Notes: generated by a model not told the origin, from the letters alone. A stretch of DNA of 64,000 nt from Lentzea nigeriaca (GCF_016907955.1 NZ_JAFBCX010000007.1:62001-126000), one strand, 5' to 3'. Shown: positions 52,748 to 61,687, numbered from the stretch's first letter. A program made the numbers and translations.

Positions 52748-53821
52748 CTAGAGCTGAACGCCTACGAAAACGGGTTCCGGGTGCAGTTCCACGCCGAACG
52801 CCGCCCGCACCCCGTCGCGCACCTCGCGCGCCAGGTCGAGCAGGTCCTCGGTGGACGCACCACCGCGGTTGGTGAGTGCCAGCGTGTGCTTGCTGGACAG
52901 CGACACCCGGCCACCGGGGCCCTGGTGGCCCTTGCGGAAGCCCGCCCGTTCGATCAGCCAGGCGGCGGAGAGCTTCCTGAAGCCCTGGCCCGCGGGGTAG
53001 GTCGGCACGTCGACGTCGGCACCGAGACGTTCGGCGATGCGGATCAGCACGCTCGAGAGGGTGGCGTCGTCGATGATCGGGTTGGTGAAGAACGAGCCGG
53101 CGCTCCACGTGTCGGGGTCGGCGGGGTCGAGCACCATGCCCTTGCCGCGGCGCAGCTCCAGCACCGCCTTGCGGGCCTCGTCGGCCGGAACGCGATCACC
53201 TTGCGCCACACCGAGAACGCGCGCCAGCTCGGCGTAGCGGATGGGGGCGGACATGCCGCCGGCGGTCAGCGCGAACCTGGTGCGCAGCACGACAGCGTTG
53301 TCGGTGCCCTTGAGCACGCTGGTGCGGTAGTCGAGGCCGAGCTTCGCGGCGGGCACCTGGTGCACCTTGCCGCTGCGCCGGTCCAGGAGATCCACCGACT
53401 GCAGCACCTGGGAGATCTCGACGCCGTACGCGCCGACGTTCTGCACCGGAGTGGCGCCGTTCAGGCCGGGGATGCCGGACAGGCACTCGAGGCCGCCGAG
53501 ACCCTGCGCGACCGCCTCGGCGACGACCGCGTCCCACTCCTCGCCCGCCTCGACGGTGAACTGGACGATGCCGCCGCCCAGCGGGTCGAGCCGGAAACCC
53601 TTGGTGGCGACGTGCACCACGGTGCCGTCGAAGCCGCCGTCGGAGATCACGAGGTTCGATCCGCCGCCGAGCACGAGGACCTTCTCGTCGGCGGCGGCGT
53701 CGGCTGTTCGCACGGCTTCGACCAGCTCAGCGGCGGTCGTGGCGTGGACGAACCGCGCGGCCGGGCCACCGAGTCGGAGCGTGGTGCGCTCGGCCAGAGG
53801 TACGGACTGCGTGGTGGTCAC
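52748..53821 (-). CDS. murB: UDP-N-acetylenolpyruvoylglucosamine reductase
   Basis: 357 residues from the GTG at 53821. FAD-binding type: VLGGGSNLVISDGGF, GLECLSGIPGLNGATPVQNVGAYG, DYRTSVLKG, GSFFTNPII and the final VELHPEPVFVG. Reduces UDP-GlcNAc-enolpyruvate to UDP-MurNAc. Start-to-start distance with the divergent DUF2505 gene is only 25 bases. Confidence 0.95.
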   Translation of the reverse strand: MTTTQSVPLAERTTLRLGGPAARFVHATTAAELVEAVRTADAAADEKVLVLGGGSNLVISDGGFDGTVVHVATKGFRLDPLGGGIVQFTVEAGEEWDAVVAEAVAQGLGGLECLSGIPGLNGATPVQNVGAYGVEISQVLQSVDLLDRRSGKVHQVPAAKLGLDYRTSVLKGTDNAVVLRTRFALTAGGMSAPIRYAELARVLGVAQGDRVPADEARKAVLELRRGKGMVLDPADPDTWSAGSFFTNPIIDDATLSSVLIRIAERLGADVDVPTYPAGQGFRKLSAAWLIERAGFRKGHQGPGGRVSLSSKHTLALTNRGGASTEDLLDLAREVRDGVRAAFGVELHPEPVFVGVQL

Positions 53822-53846
53822 AGACGTCAACGGTAGCCTCCGCGAC

Positions 53847-54335
53847 ATGGCACGCCGCATCGAGCACCACACCACGTCACCCCATTCGGCGGAGAAGGTC
53901 TTCGGCGCGTTGGTCGACGAGACGTATCTGCGCGACCGCCTGGCCGCGATCGGCGGCAACGACGCCGAGCTCGTGACGTTCACCACCACCGACACCAGGA
54001 CGTCCTACCAGCTGAAGCAGGGTGTGCCTGCCGAGCACCTGCCGTCGATCGCCAAGTCGCTGCTGGGCGGCGACCTCGTGATCCAGCGCGTCGAGAACTG
54101 GGCCGCGCTCGCGGGCACCGTCGAGGTGACGATCAACGGCGTGCCCGGCCGGCTGGACGGCGGATTCACCATCACGGACAACGGTTCCGGTTCGAAGCTC
54201 TCCCTCGCGGGGGAGGTCAAGGTCAGCATCCCGCTCATGGGCGGCAAGCTCGAGAAGCTGATCGCCGAGCAGGTCGTCGTGCTGCTGAACAAGGAGAGCG
54301 AGTTCACGTCGGAATGGCTCGCAAACCGCGGCTAG
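53847..54335 (+). CDS. DUF2505 family protein
   Basis: 162 residues from the ATG at 53847. START/SRPBCC-like small fold: RIEHHTTSPHSAEKVFGALVDE, then alternating strands and a final helix GGKLEKLIAEQVVVLL. The family is common in actinobacteria next to murB (Rv0481c); function unknown, possibly lipid or hydrophobic ligand binding. Its end overlaps the next gene by 22 bases. Confidence 0.88.
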   Translation: MARRIEHHTTSPHSAEKVFGALVDETYLRDRLAAIGGNDAELVTFTTTDTRTSYQLKQGVPAEHLPSIAKSLLGGDLVIQRVENWAALAGTVEVTINGVPGRLDGGFTITDNGSGSKLSLAGEVKVSIPLMGGKLEKLIAEQVVVLLNKESEFTSEWLANRG

Positions 54336-55120
54336 CGGCCGGCCGGGCCAGAGCGCTCGGCCTGCCGACGCGCGGCACGACCAACCCGAACCGCCTGCGC
54401 AGGGTCGACCGGTGGATGACGGGGACGCTGTCCGGCTTCCTGCTGGACGCTGCCGATCCGCTCGTGGTCGACCTCGGGTACGGCTCGTCGCCGATCACCA
54501 CCGTCGAGATGGCCCAGCGCCTGCGCACGGTGCGGCCTGACGTGCGCGTGCTCGGGCTGGAGATCGACACCGACCGGGTCGAGGCCGGCAAGGCGGTGGC
54601 CGATCCGCCGTGGCTGGACTTCCGGCGCGGCGGCTTCGAGCTCGCCGGCGCGCGGCCGGTGTTGTTGCGCGCTTTCAACGTGCTGCGCCAGTACACCGAG
54701 GAGCAGGCCTTCGAGGCGTGGGACACCATGCTGTCGCGCATGGCTCCCGGCGGGTTGATCGTCGAGGGCACGTGTGACGAGATCGGCCGCCGGTGCACGT
54801 GGGTGACGCTGTCGTCCGAGGGGCCGTTGACGTTCACGCTGGCGTGCAAGCCGTCCGGGATCGAAGTGCCGTCCGACCTCGCCGAGCGGCTGCCCAAGGC
54901 GCTGATCCACAAGAACGTGCCCGGCGAGCGTGTGCACGCGTTGCTGGCCGAGCTGGACGCGTGCTGGGCGACCGCGGCGCCGTTCGCTCCCTTCGGGCCT
55001 CGGGCGCGGTGGGTGGAGTCGGCGCGGCTGCTGGCCTCGCGCGGCTGGCCCGTGGTGGACGACCGGCGTCGTTGGCGCCTCGGCGAAATCTCGCTCGAAT
55101 GGGCGGCCGTCGCGCCCTAG
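54314..55120 (+). CDS. SAM-dependent methyltransferase-like protein
   Basis: 268 residues, ATG start inside the end of DUF2505. Residue 50 region PLVVDLGYGSSPITTVEMA is motif I of a class I methyltransferase; VLGLEIDTDRV supplies the acidic residue of motif II; MAPGGLIVEGTCDEIG follows. N-terminal GLPTRGTTNPNRLRRVDRW is conserved in actinobacterial relatives. Target unknown. Confidence 0.8.
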   Translation: MARKPRLAAGRARALGLPTRGTTNPNRLRRVDRWMTGTLSGFLLDAADPLVVDLGYGSSPITTVEMAQRLRTVRPDVRVLGLEIDTDRVEAGKAVADPPWLDFRRGGFELAGARPVLLRAFNVLRQYTEEQAFEAWDTMLSRMAPGGLIVEGTCDEIGRRCTWVTLSSEGPLTFTLACKPSGIEVPSDLAERLPKALIHKNVPGERVHALLAELDACWATAAPFAPFGPRARWVESARLLASRGWPVVDDRRRWRLGEISLEWAAVAP

Positions 55121-55129
55121 GGTGGTTTC

Positions 55130-55855
55130 GTGGACTTCGTCGCGCAGATCGAGACCCAGGCTTCGTTGATGCGTTCCGCCGTCGTGAAGGCCGGCAAGGA
55201 CGCGGAGGTTCCCTCGTGTCCTGGATGGACGGTGCTGGACCTCGTTCGGCACCAGGCAGCGGTGCACTCGTGGGCGGCGAAGGCCGTCGTCACGCCGGTC
55301 GAGGCCGGCCTGCCCGAGTTCCCGAAGCCGCCGCAGGACTTCGACGAGGCGCTCGCCTGGTGGGACACCGAGCTTTCCGTGCTGCTGGAACGGCTGCGCG
55401 AGACGCCTCCGGACAGTCCGGCGTGGACGTTCGACGGCACCCACCGTGCGAGCTTCTGGCCGCGCAGGCAGGCGCACGAGACGTCGATCCACCGCCTGGA
55501 CGCCGAGCTCGCGACCGGCCACGACGTGCCGACGCTGCTGTTCGACTCCGAGTTCGCCGCCGACGGCATCGACGAGTTCCTCACCGTGATGGTGCCGCGG
55601 CAGCTGCAGCGGGGCCGCGTGATCGAGGGCACCGGCCGGCTCGTGGTGCACGCCGCCGACGCGGGCCGCACGTGGGAGGTGCAGCTCACCAAGGGCGAAC
55701 CTCTCGTGGTCACCGCCGCGCACGACTCGGCGATCGACTCCGACGCGACCCTCGCGGGCACCGCCGACGCCATCTACCGCAAGTTGTGGGGCCGACCGAG
55801 CCACGCGATCGTGTCCGGCGACGAGTCCCTGTTGGCGGCACTGCCGAGGCCGTGA
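55130..55855 (+). CDS. Maleylpyruvate isomerase-family mycothiol-dependent enzyme
   Basis: 241 residues, GTG start. DinB-like four-helix bundle: SCPGWTVLDLVRHQAAVHSWAAK near 30, metal histidines in RRQAHETSIHRLDAE, then a C-terminal SCP2-like sheet domain (GRLVVHAADAGRTWEV). Members transfer or use mycothiol in detoxification or isomerisation; reaction unknown here. mshA in the same window shows mycothiol is made. Confidence 0.88.
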   Translation: MDFVAQIETQASLMRSAVVKAGKDAEVPSCPGWTVLDLVRHQAAVHSWAAKAVVTPVEAGLPEFPKPPQDFDEALAWWDTELSVLLERLRETPPDSPAWTFDGTHRASFWPRRQAHETSIHRLDAELATGHDVPTLLFDSEFAADGIDEFLTVMVPRQLQRGRVIEGTGRLVVHAADAGRTWEVQLTKGEPLVVTAAHDSAIDSDATLAGTADAIYRKLWGRPSHAIVSGDESLLAALPRP

Positions 55856-55868
55856 ATACTCATGCGGC

Positions 55869-56744
55869 GTGTCATCGCCTGAGCGTCGCTATGTGATCAC
55901 CTTCGGCTGCCCGGACCGCACCGGCATCATCGCGAGGATCTCGTCGTTCCTCGCGGAGAACGGCGGCTGGATCGTCGAGGCCGCCTACCACACCGACCCG
56001 GAGACGGGCTGGTTCTTCACGCGCCAGGAAGTCCGCGCGGACTCCCTGCCGTTCGGCGTGGACGAGCTGCGAGAGCGCTTCGGTGAAGTGGCGCACTCGC
56101 TGGGCGCGCAGTCGACGTGGACCGTGACCGACACGGGCGACCGCAAGCGCGTGGTGATCCTGGTGTCGAAGGAAGGCCACTGCCTGTACGACCTGCTGGG
56201 CCGCGTCGCGACTGGCGAACTGCCGGTGGAGATCTCCGCGGTCATCGCCAACCACCCGGAACTGGGCGACGTCACGCGCGCCCACGGCATCCCGTTCCAC
56301 CACGTGCCGTTCCCCGCCGGCGACCCGGAGGGCAAGCAGGCCGCCTTCGCCCAGCTGCGCCGGCTGGTCGACAAGCACGACCCGCACGCGGTGGTCCTGG
56401 CCCGCTTCATGCAGATCCTGCCGCCGGAGCTGTGCGCGGCCTGGACGGGCCGCACGATCAACATCCACCACAGCTTCCTGCCGTCGTTCATCGGCGCCCG
56501 TCCGTACCACCAGGCACACCGCCGCGGCGTGAAGCTGGTAGGCGCCACGTGCCACTACGTCACGGCGGACCTCGACGCGGGGCCGATCATCGAGCAGGAC
56601 GTGCTGCGCGTGCACCACGGCGACTCCGTCGCGGACATGGTGCGCAAGGGCAGGGACATCGAGAAGGTCGTGCTGGCGCGCGGGCTGCGGTGGCACCTGG
56701 AGGACCGGGTGCTGGTGCACGGCAACCAGACGGTGATCTTCTGA
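55869..56744 (+). CDS. purU: Formyltetrahydrofolate deformylase
   Basis: 291 residues, GTG start. N-terminal ACT domain (YVITFGCPDRTGIIARISSFL), then the formyltransferase fold with VVILVSKEGHCLYDLLGR, active-site INIHHSFLPSFIGARPYHQA and DLDAGPIIEQDV. It releases formate from 10-formyl-THF for purine and C1 balance. Confidence 0.95.
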   Translation: MSSPERRYVITFGCPDRTGIIARISSFLAENGGWIVEAAYHTDPETGWFFTRQEVRADSLPFGVDELRERFGEVAHSLGAQSTWTVTDTGDRKRVVILVSKEGHCLYDLLGRVATGELPVEISAVIANHPELGDVTRAHGIPFHHVPFPAGDPEGKQAAFAQLRRLVDKHDPHAVVLARFMQILPPELCAAWTGRTINIHHSFLPSFIGARPYHQAHRRGVKLVGATCHYVTADLDAGPIIEQDVLRVHHGDSVADMVRKGRDIEKVVLARGLRWHLEDRVLVHGNQTVIF

Positions 56745-56857
56745 CGCGTCACCAGCTCTCCTTGCGGTAGACGGCCTGCTCGGCGAAGTCCTCCTCCGGC
56801 CGCACGGCCTTCTTCTGGCCGCGCTGCCCAGATCCCGCGACGATTCGAGAGAAGACG

Positions 56858-56905
56858 ACGCACCGCGCACCCCGGCTGCGATGGCGGCAGGAGTGCGCCG
56901 TGCGT
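56858..56905 (-). terminator. Imperfect hairpin after the aminotransferase-like gene
   Basis: ACGCACCGCGCACCCC (56858-56873) faces GGAGTGCGCCGTGCGT (56890-56905), 14 of 16 positions pairing. It is 8 bases past the stop at 56913. Confidence 0.6.
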
Positions 56906-56912
56906 GCCGAAC

Positions 56913-57887
56913 TCAGATCTTGGCCGCAGCCCTTCCGACGGCCTCGACCAGCCACCCGGCGTCCGCGGCCGTCATGACGGCAGGCGGGGTGAAGCTCACC
57001 GTCCGGCCGCGGAAGTCCGCGAGCACCCGCAGGCGCAGCAGCTCGCCGGTGAACACGTCGGCGGCGCGCTTGTCCGGCAGTTCGACGCCGAGCAGCAGGC
57101 CGCGTCCGGTCGCGTGGGCCTTGCCCGCCACGACGGCGCGCAGTCCGTACAGCAGCTCGTCGCCGAGCAGCGACGCCCGTTCCACCAGGCCCTCGGTGGC
57201 GATGACGCGCAGGCAGGCGTTGACGGCGGCGGAGGCGAGCGGCGACACGGCTTCCGGGCCGCGCCACAGCGGCACCTCGACGTGGGCTGACGCCACGACC
57301 GCGGCGATCGGAAGCACGCCGCCGGACAGGCCCTCGCCCACCAGCAGGATGTCCGGGGTCACGCCGTCGATGTCGGAGCCCCACCACACGCCGAGGCGGC
57401 CCAGGCCCGTGCGCGTCTCGTCGACGACCAGCAGGGCGTCGTGCTCGCGGCACACCTCGGCGATCGCGCTCAGGTAGCCGGAGGGTGGGAGCGAGACGCC
57501 GCGGACGGGTTCGACGAGCACGCAGGCGGGCGGGCCGGAGGCCAGGACAGCGCGCAACGAGTCGATGCCGCCGTACGGGACCTCGCCGGTGGTCAACACA
57601 CGTGGGCGGCCGTTGGCCTGGGCCAGGGCCACGGCGAACTGGGCGGCTTCGGACGCCGACGGGAAGACGTGCACGTGGTCGAGGCCGTTGGGGGTGACCA
57701 GGTCGAGCATGAGGCGGTCCAGCAGCGACGGACGGCGCACCTGGCCGACCACCGCCTGCACCACGGCAGGATGGGCGTGGCCGAGCAGGGGGACTCCGTA
57801 GCCGCCGCAGTCCAGGTACTCGACGCGGTGGGGATCCACCACTCGGGCGCCACGGGCGGCGCAGCCGGTCAGCTGTTCGGTAGCCAT
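56913..57887 (-). CDS. Class III aminotransferase-fold protein lacking the PLP lysine (probable pseudoenzyme)
   Basis: 324 residues from the ATG at 57887, shorter than the usual 400-450. The fold is clear: VEYLDCGGYGVPLLGHAHPA, ALLVVDETRTGLGRLG, PDILLVGEGLSGGVLP. In active enzymes the last motif holds the Schiff-base lysine (GK-x-L-S-G-G); here residue 185 is glutamate (GAG at 57333-57335). The phosphate loop is VFPSASEAAQ rather than SGxEA, and the YHG motif is VPYGG. Transamination is unlikely. It may bind a ligand or a partner. Not linked to an obvious pathway. Confidence 0.85.
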   Translation of the reverse strand: MATEQLTGCAARGARVVDPHRVEYLDCGGYGVPLLGHAHPAVVQAVVGQVRRPSLLDRLMLDLVTPNGLDHVHVFPSASEAAQFAVALAQANGRPRVLTTGEVPYGGIDSLRAVLASGPPACVLVEPVRGVSLPPSGYLSAIAEVCREHDALLVVDETRTGLGRLGVWWGSDIDGVTPDILLVGEGLSGGVLPIAAVVASAHVEVPLWRGPEAVSPLASAAVNACLRVIATEGLVERASLLGDELLYGLRAVVAGKAHATGRGLLLGVELPDKRAADVFTGELLRLRVLADFRGRTVSFTPPAVMTAADAGWLVEAVGRAAAKI

Positions 57888-58012
57888 TGCGGGGAACCTT
57901 TCCTGGGCAGCGCGGCCCACGGCCGCTCGACGGACGACGAGCGGACCTCAGTTCCCACAACTCATTCGGATTCCGCGGCCAGATGGTTCGGCGGCGGCAT
58001 AGGCTTTTTCCC

Positions 58013-59080
58013 GTGCGGATCGAAATCACCGACCTCGAGCAGCTGCGGGCAGAGCCTGACCTGCGCAAAGCGGTCATCATCGGGCTGGACCTCACCCGCG
58101 AGGACGTGCGGGTCCCGTTGGACGGAGCGCTGCTGCTCGGCTGCACCCTCAGCGAGACGATGCAGCGCCGGGCGGAGGCGGCCGGAGCGTTGATCTTCCC
58201 GGTGATCCCGGACCTGCCGTACGACGTGTACCGGTCGTCGCTGTACACGCCGGCCGAGCTGTTCGCGGGCTTCGACCCGGCGAACCCCAAGTCGTACGCG
58301 GACACCCCGGACGCGGTGATCTACCAGCACAGCAAGCAGCAGGGCCACCACCCCGACCCGTTGCACGCGCTGGCCGAACGCCTGCACGACCACTCGATCA
58401 CCGAGGCGCTCGACGAGACGCTGACGGGCTCGCCGGTCGCGGTCATGGGCGGTCACGCGCTGGCCCGCGGCTCGGACGGCTACCGCAACGCCGTCGAGCT
58501 CGGCGCCGCGCTGGGCAGAGCCGGTTTCACCGTGCTGACGGGCGGCGGACCGGGCGCGATGGAGGCGGTGCCGCTGGGTGTGCGGCTCGGCGAGGCCGAC
58601 AAGGACGTCCTCGACGCCCTCGCGCAGGCACCGACGTTCGGTCACGACGACGAGTCGATCGGCCGGTGGCTCGCGGCGTTCCCGGAGATCCCCAGCTTCG
58701 ACACGCCGCGCACGATCGGCATCCCGACCTGGTTCTACGGCCACGAGCCGCCCAACGCCGCCTGCGAGCTGCACGCCAAGTACTTCGCGAACTCGGTGCG
58801 CGAGGAGGGCCTGCTGACCGTCGCGACCGGCGGCATCGTCTACACGCCTGGCAAGGCGGGCACGGTCCAGGAGGTCTTCCAGGACTTCACGCAGAACTAC
58901 TACGGCAGCGTCGGCCCCGCTGCGCCCATGGTGTTCCTGGGCAAGGCGTTCTGGACCGACGAGGTGCCCGCAGCGCCGCTCGTGCAGAAGCTGGCGGCTG
59001 GCCGGGAGGCCGAGCAGTGGATCCTCGTCACCGACGACGCGGACGAGGCGATCGAGCTACTGGTCAAGTACGCGGGCTAG
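58013..59080 (+). CDS. LOG-family Rossmann-fold protein
   Basis: 355 residues from the GTG at 58013. N-terminal part with DVRVPLDGALLLGCTLSETM, then a Rossmann domain: VAVMGGHALARG, VLTGGGPGAMEAVPLG and the LOG-type PGKAGTVQEVFQDF (PGGxGTxxE variant). Long-form LOG relatives include nucleotide hydrolases; small LOG proteins release cytokinins from nucleotides. Exact reaction not known. The 3' end overlaps YbaK by 24 bases. Confidence 0.82.
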   Translation: MRIEITDLEQLRAEPDLRKAVIIGLDLTREDVRVPLDGALLLGCTLSETMQRRAEAAGALIFPVIPDLPYDVYRSSLYTPAELFAGFDPANPKSYADTPDAVIYQHSKQQGHHPDPLHALAERLHDHSITEALDETLTGSPVAVMGGHALARGSDGYRNAVELGAALGRAGFTVLTGGGPGAMEAVPLGVRLGEADKDVLDALAQAPTFGHDDESIGRWLAAFPEIPSFDTPRTIGIPTWFYGHEPPNAACELHAKYFANSVREEGLLTVATGGIVYTPGKAGTVQEVFQDFTQNYYGSVGPAAPMVFLGKAFWTDEVPAAPLVQKLAAGREAEQWILVTDDADEAIELLVKYAG

Positions 59081-59617
59081 CTCCGGCAGGACCTCGGCGC
59101 CGGGCAGCTTCATCAGCACGTCGCCGGGGATGAGGATCTTGCTGCCCCGGATGCCGCTGCCCACGACCAGCTCAGGGGCGGCGGCCACCTCCGGCGACAC
59201 CAGGATCGGCCAGTCCGCGGGCACGCCGATGGGCGTGATGCCGCCGTACTCCATGCCCGTCAACGCCACGGCCTCGTCCATCGGCGCGAACGACGCCTTG
59301 CGCGCGTCGAGGCGTTTGCGGATCACACCGTTGACGTCCGCGCGCATGGTCGCCAGCACCATGCAGGCCGCATAACGGATCTCGCCGCCGCGCTTGCCTG
59401 CCACGACCACGCAGTTCGCCGACGCTTCGAGCGGCGAGCCGTAGTGCGCGCAGAACTCGGCGGTGTCAGCCAGCGAGCCGTCGATCGGGGCGACGGCGAC
59501 GCGATCAGCGCCGTCCAGGTTCTTCAGCGCGGCCTCGACGGGTGCGGGCACCAGGTCGAGACGCGAGAGCACGGGTACGGGTTCCAACGATCCAGCGATG
59601 GTCCACACGCGAACCAT
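59057..59617 (-). CDS. YbaK/EbsC-family aminoacyl-tRNA deacylase
   Basis: 186 residues, ATG start. Family core with ANCVVVAGKRGGEIRYAACMV, KASFAPMDEAVALTGMEYGGITPIG and VVGSGIRGSKILIPG. Removes mischarged amino acids from tRNA in relatives. Divergent from the MerR gene; the two start regions are 75 bases apart. Confidence 0.9.
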   Translation of the reverse strand: MVRVWTIAGSLEPVPVLSRLDLVPAPVEAALKNLDGADRVAVAPIDGSLADTAEFCAHYGSPLEASANCVVVAGKRGGEIRYAACMVLATMRADVNGVIRKRLDARKASFAPMDEAVALTGMEYGGITPIGVPADWPILVSPEVAAAPELVVGSGIRGSKILIPGDVLMKLPGAEVLPELARVLDQ

Positions 59618-59632
59618 CCTGCCAAACTCGGT

Positions 59633-59663
59633 TTGACCTTGACGTTACGTCAACCCTTACCTT
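59633..59663 (+). promoter_or_regulatory. MerR-type promoter with internal palindrome
   Basis: TTGACC (59633-59638) and TACCTT (59658-59663) are separated by 19 bp, the long spacer typical of MerR-controlled promoters. The spacer begins with the palindrome TTGACGTTACGTCAA (59639-59653). It lies 29 bases before the MerR gene, indicating autoregulation. Confidence 0.8.
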
Positions 59664-59691
59664 CGAGACCAAGCGCGAAGGGGGAACCGGA

Positions 59692-60444
59692 ATGGCCTGG
59701 TCGATCGCCCAGGTGGCCCGGATGTCGAAGGTGACGTCCAGGACGCTGCGGCACTACGACTCGATCGGGCTGCTGTCGCCGGCCTGGGTCGGTGACAACG
59801 GCTACCGCTACTACGAGAAGGAGCAGGTACACCGCCTGCAGCAGATCCTGCTGCTGCGCGACCTGGGCCTCGCCCTCGACGTGGTGGCGGACATGTTGAA
59901 CGGCACGGACCAGCTGACGATCCTGCGCAACCACCACCGGTGGCTGCAGGACGAACGCCGTCGGCTGGACCGGCTCGCCGGCACCGTCGCGCGCACGATC
60001 GCCGAACTGGAAGGAGGGGACGAGGTGAAGATGGAAGAGCTGTTCGACGGCTTCGACGCCGCCAAGCAGAAGGAGTACGAGGCGCAGCTCGTCGAGCGCT
60101 TCGGCGACGGCGTCAAGGAGCACATCGCCGACAGCAGGAAGCGCTGGCAGGGCGCCACGAAGGCGGACGCGGACAGGTTCCTGCGGGAGTGGCAGGACAT
60201 CGTCACGCGGGCAACGGAGCTGTTCACGGCCGGTGTCGCGGTCGACGCGCCCGAAACGCAGGAGCTGATCGACCGGCACCACCGGTGGATCTGTCTGTCC
60301 TGGACGCCCAACCGGGAGTCCTACTCGGGACTCGCTGACCTGTACCTCGAGGACGAGTTCAGGCCACAGCTGGACGCCCAGGCCGAGGGCACTGCCGAGT
60401 GGATGAACGCCGCGATGAAGCACTACGCGCAGACGCGGCTCTAG
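59692..60444 (+). CDS. MerR regulator with TipAS-like C-terminal domain
   Basis: 250 residues, ATG start. N-terminal MerR domain (WSIAQVARMSKVTSRTLRHYDSIGLLSP, GYRYYEKEQVHRLQQILLLRDLGLALD), a coiled coil (residues 80-110), then a TipAS-type domain with DAAKQKEYEAQLVERFGD and RHHRWICLSWTPNRESYSGLADLYLED. TipA relatives bind thiopeptides and other drugs and activate multidrug genes. Confidence 0.92.
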   Translation: MAWSIAQVARMSKVTSRTLRHYDSIGLLSPAWVGDNGYRYYEKEQVHRLQQILLLRDLGLALDVVADMLNGTDQLTILRNHHRWLQDERRRLDRLAGTVARTIAELEGGDEVKMEELFDGFDAAKQKEYEAQLVERFGDGVKEHIADSRKRWQGATKADADRFLREWQDIVTRATELFTAGVAVDAPETQELIDRHHRWICLSWTPNRESYSGLADLYLEDEFRPQLDAQAEGTAEWMNAAMKHYAQTRL

Positions 60445-60472
60445 AGAACCGAGCAGGGGCTGCAGACCCTGC

Positions 60473-61021
60473 TCACTCCAGCCCGAACGCCTTCAGGGCC
60501 TCCCGGTCGAACGCGGGAAGGTCATCGGGGTTGCGGGACGTCACGAGCGTCCACCCGTTCAGCTCGCACACCCGAACCTCCTGGTCAGCCCAGTCACCGC
60601 CCGCGTTGCGGATGTCGGTTCGTAGGCTCGGGAACGAGGTGAGCTTCTTGCCGCGCACCACGTCGGCCTCGACCAGCAGCCACGGCCCGTGGCAGATCGC
60701 CGCGATCGGCTTGCCGGCCGCCACCAGGGCCTTCACCAGCCGGACGGCGTCGGAGTCCATTCGCAGGAAGTCCGCGTTGGCCACACCACCTGGGATGACG
60801 GCTCCGTCGTAGTCGTCCGCGACGGCATCGGCGTACGTGGTGTCGACCGGGAACGCGTCGGCGGGCGTGAGGTGGTTGAACCCGCGAACCTCACCGAGCT
60901 TGGGCGCGAGCAGCCGCGGGACTCCGCCCGCCTTCTCGACGTGCGCCCACGGGTCGGTGAGCTCGACCTGCTCGATGCCCTCCGTGTCGACCAGGAATGC
61001 GATCTTCTTCTGTTCGGCCAT
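60473..61021 (-). CDS. DJ-1/PfpI family protein
   Basis: 182 residues, ATG start. Class I glutamine amidotransferase-like fold with DGAVIPGGVANADFLR and nucleophile cysteine in IAAICHGPWLLVEA; general features match YhbO/PfpI stress proteins with deglycase or chaperone-like activity. No signal peptide. Downstream of the hydrolase gene, 10 bases apart. Confidence 0.92.
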   Translation of the reverse strand: MAEQKKIAFLVDTEGIEQVELTDPWAHVEKAGGVPRLLAPKLGEVRGFNHLTPADAFPVDTTYADAVADDYDGAVIPGGVANADFLRMDSDAVRLVKALVAAGKPIAAICHGPWLLVEADVVRGKKLTSFPSLRTDIRNAGGDWADQEVRVCELNGWTLVTSRNPDDLPAFDREALKAFGLE

Positions 61022-61030
61022 GCACTTCGG

Positions 61031-61687
61031 CTACCCGGTGAAGAAGTCGACCAATCGGTGCCGCACCTCGGCGCGGTGGGTGATCAGCGGCGAGGGTGAG
61101 TCGATCAGCCACAGGTCGCCGTTGGGGAACGCCGCCGCGGTCGCCTTGGCCACGTCCTCGGGGTGCAGCGGATCACCGACAGCCCCGATGACCAGCACCG
61201 GAATCGAAACGTCCGCCAACAGCGAGGCGTCGGCGACGGCGACCTGGCCGGGCAGTTGCTCGGCGGCCGCCGACAGACGGGTCAGCGCCCGCCGCCGCTC
61301 GGCGACGTAGATCGGCGGTCCGACCGTCAGGTCGGAGAGCTGCTGCAACGTGAACGGCTGCCGCGGCTGGTCCAGCACGGCGGGGAGCAGCAGCGCCACC
61401 CGCTGGAAACGATCGGGTTCGAGGGACAACAGCCGCACCAACGCCCCGGCGCCGAGCGAGACGCCGACGGCGTGATCAGCGGAAACGGTCGCCAGGTCGG
61501 CGGCGATCGTGCCGTAGTCCCAGTAGCCGGGCGGTGCGTCGGGCGCCTCGCCGTGCGAAGGCAGCGTGACGACGACGCGGGTGCCGGGCAGTCCGGAGGC
61601 GGGGATCCTGGCCTCGCCCGGCGTGGCGCCGAGGCCGGGCGCCACCAGCGTGACGGGTGAACCGGTGCCGTAGGAGTGCGTGATCAC
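61031..61687 (-). CDS. Alpha/beta hydrolase
   Basis: 218 residues from the GTG at 61687, overlapping the DUF2516 stop (GTGA). Early strand SPVTLVAPGLGATPGEARIP, nucleophile elbow AVGVSLGAGALVRLL (Ser near residue 87), acid in IGAVGDPLHPED, His near the C-terminus in LITHRAEV. Cytoplasmic; substrate unknown. Middle gene of DUF2516-hydrolase-DJ-1. Confidence 0.87.
   Translation of the reverse strand: MITHSYGTGSPVTLVAPGLGATPGEARIPASGLPGTRVVVTLPSHGEAPDAPPGYWDYGTIAADLATVSADHAVGVSLGAGALVRLLSLEPDRFQRVALLLPAVLDQPRQPFTLQQLSDLTVGPPIYVAERRRALTRLSAAAEQLPGQVAVADASLLADVSIPVLVIGAVGDPLHPEDVAKATAAAFPNGDLWLIDSPSPLITHRAEVRHRLVDFFTG

Noticed and set aside
56749..56805. 18-codon minus-strand frame MRPEEDFAEQAVYRKESW between purU and the aminotransferase-like gene
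   Set aside because: GTG start with weak ribosome site, downstream of a terminator-like hairpin; no signal or leader features. Kept only as a possible gene remnant.
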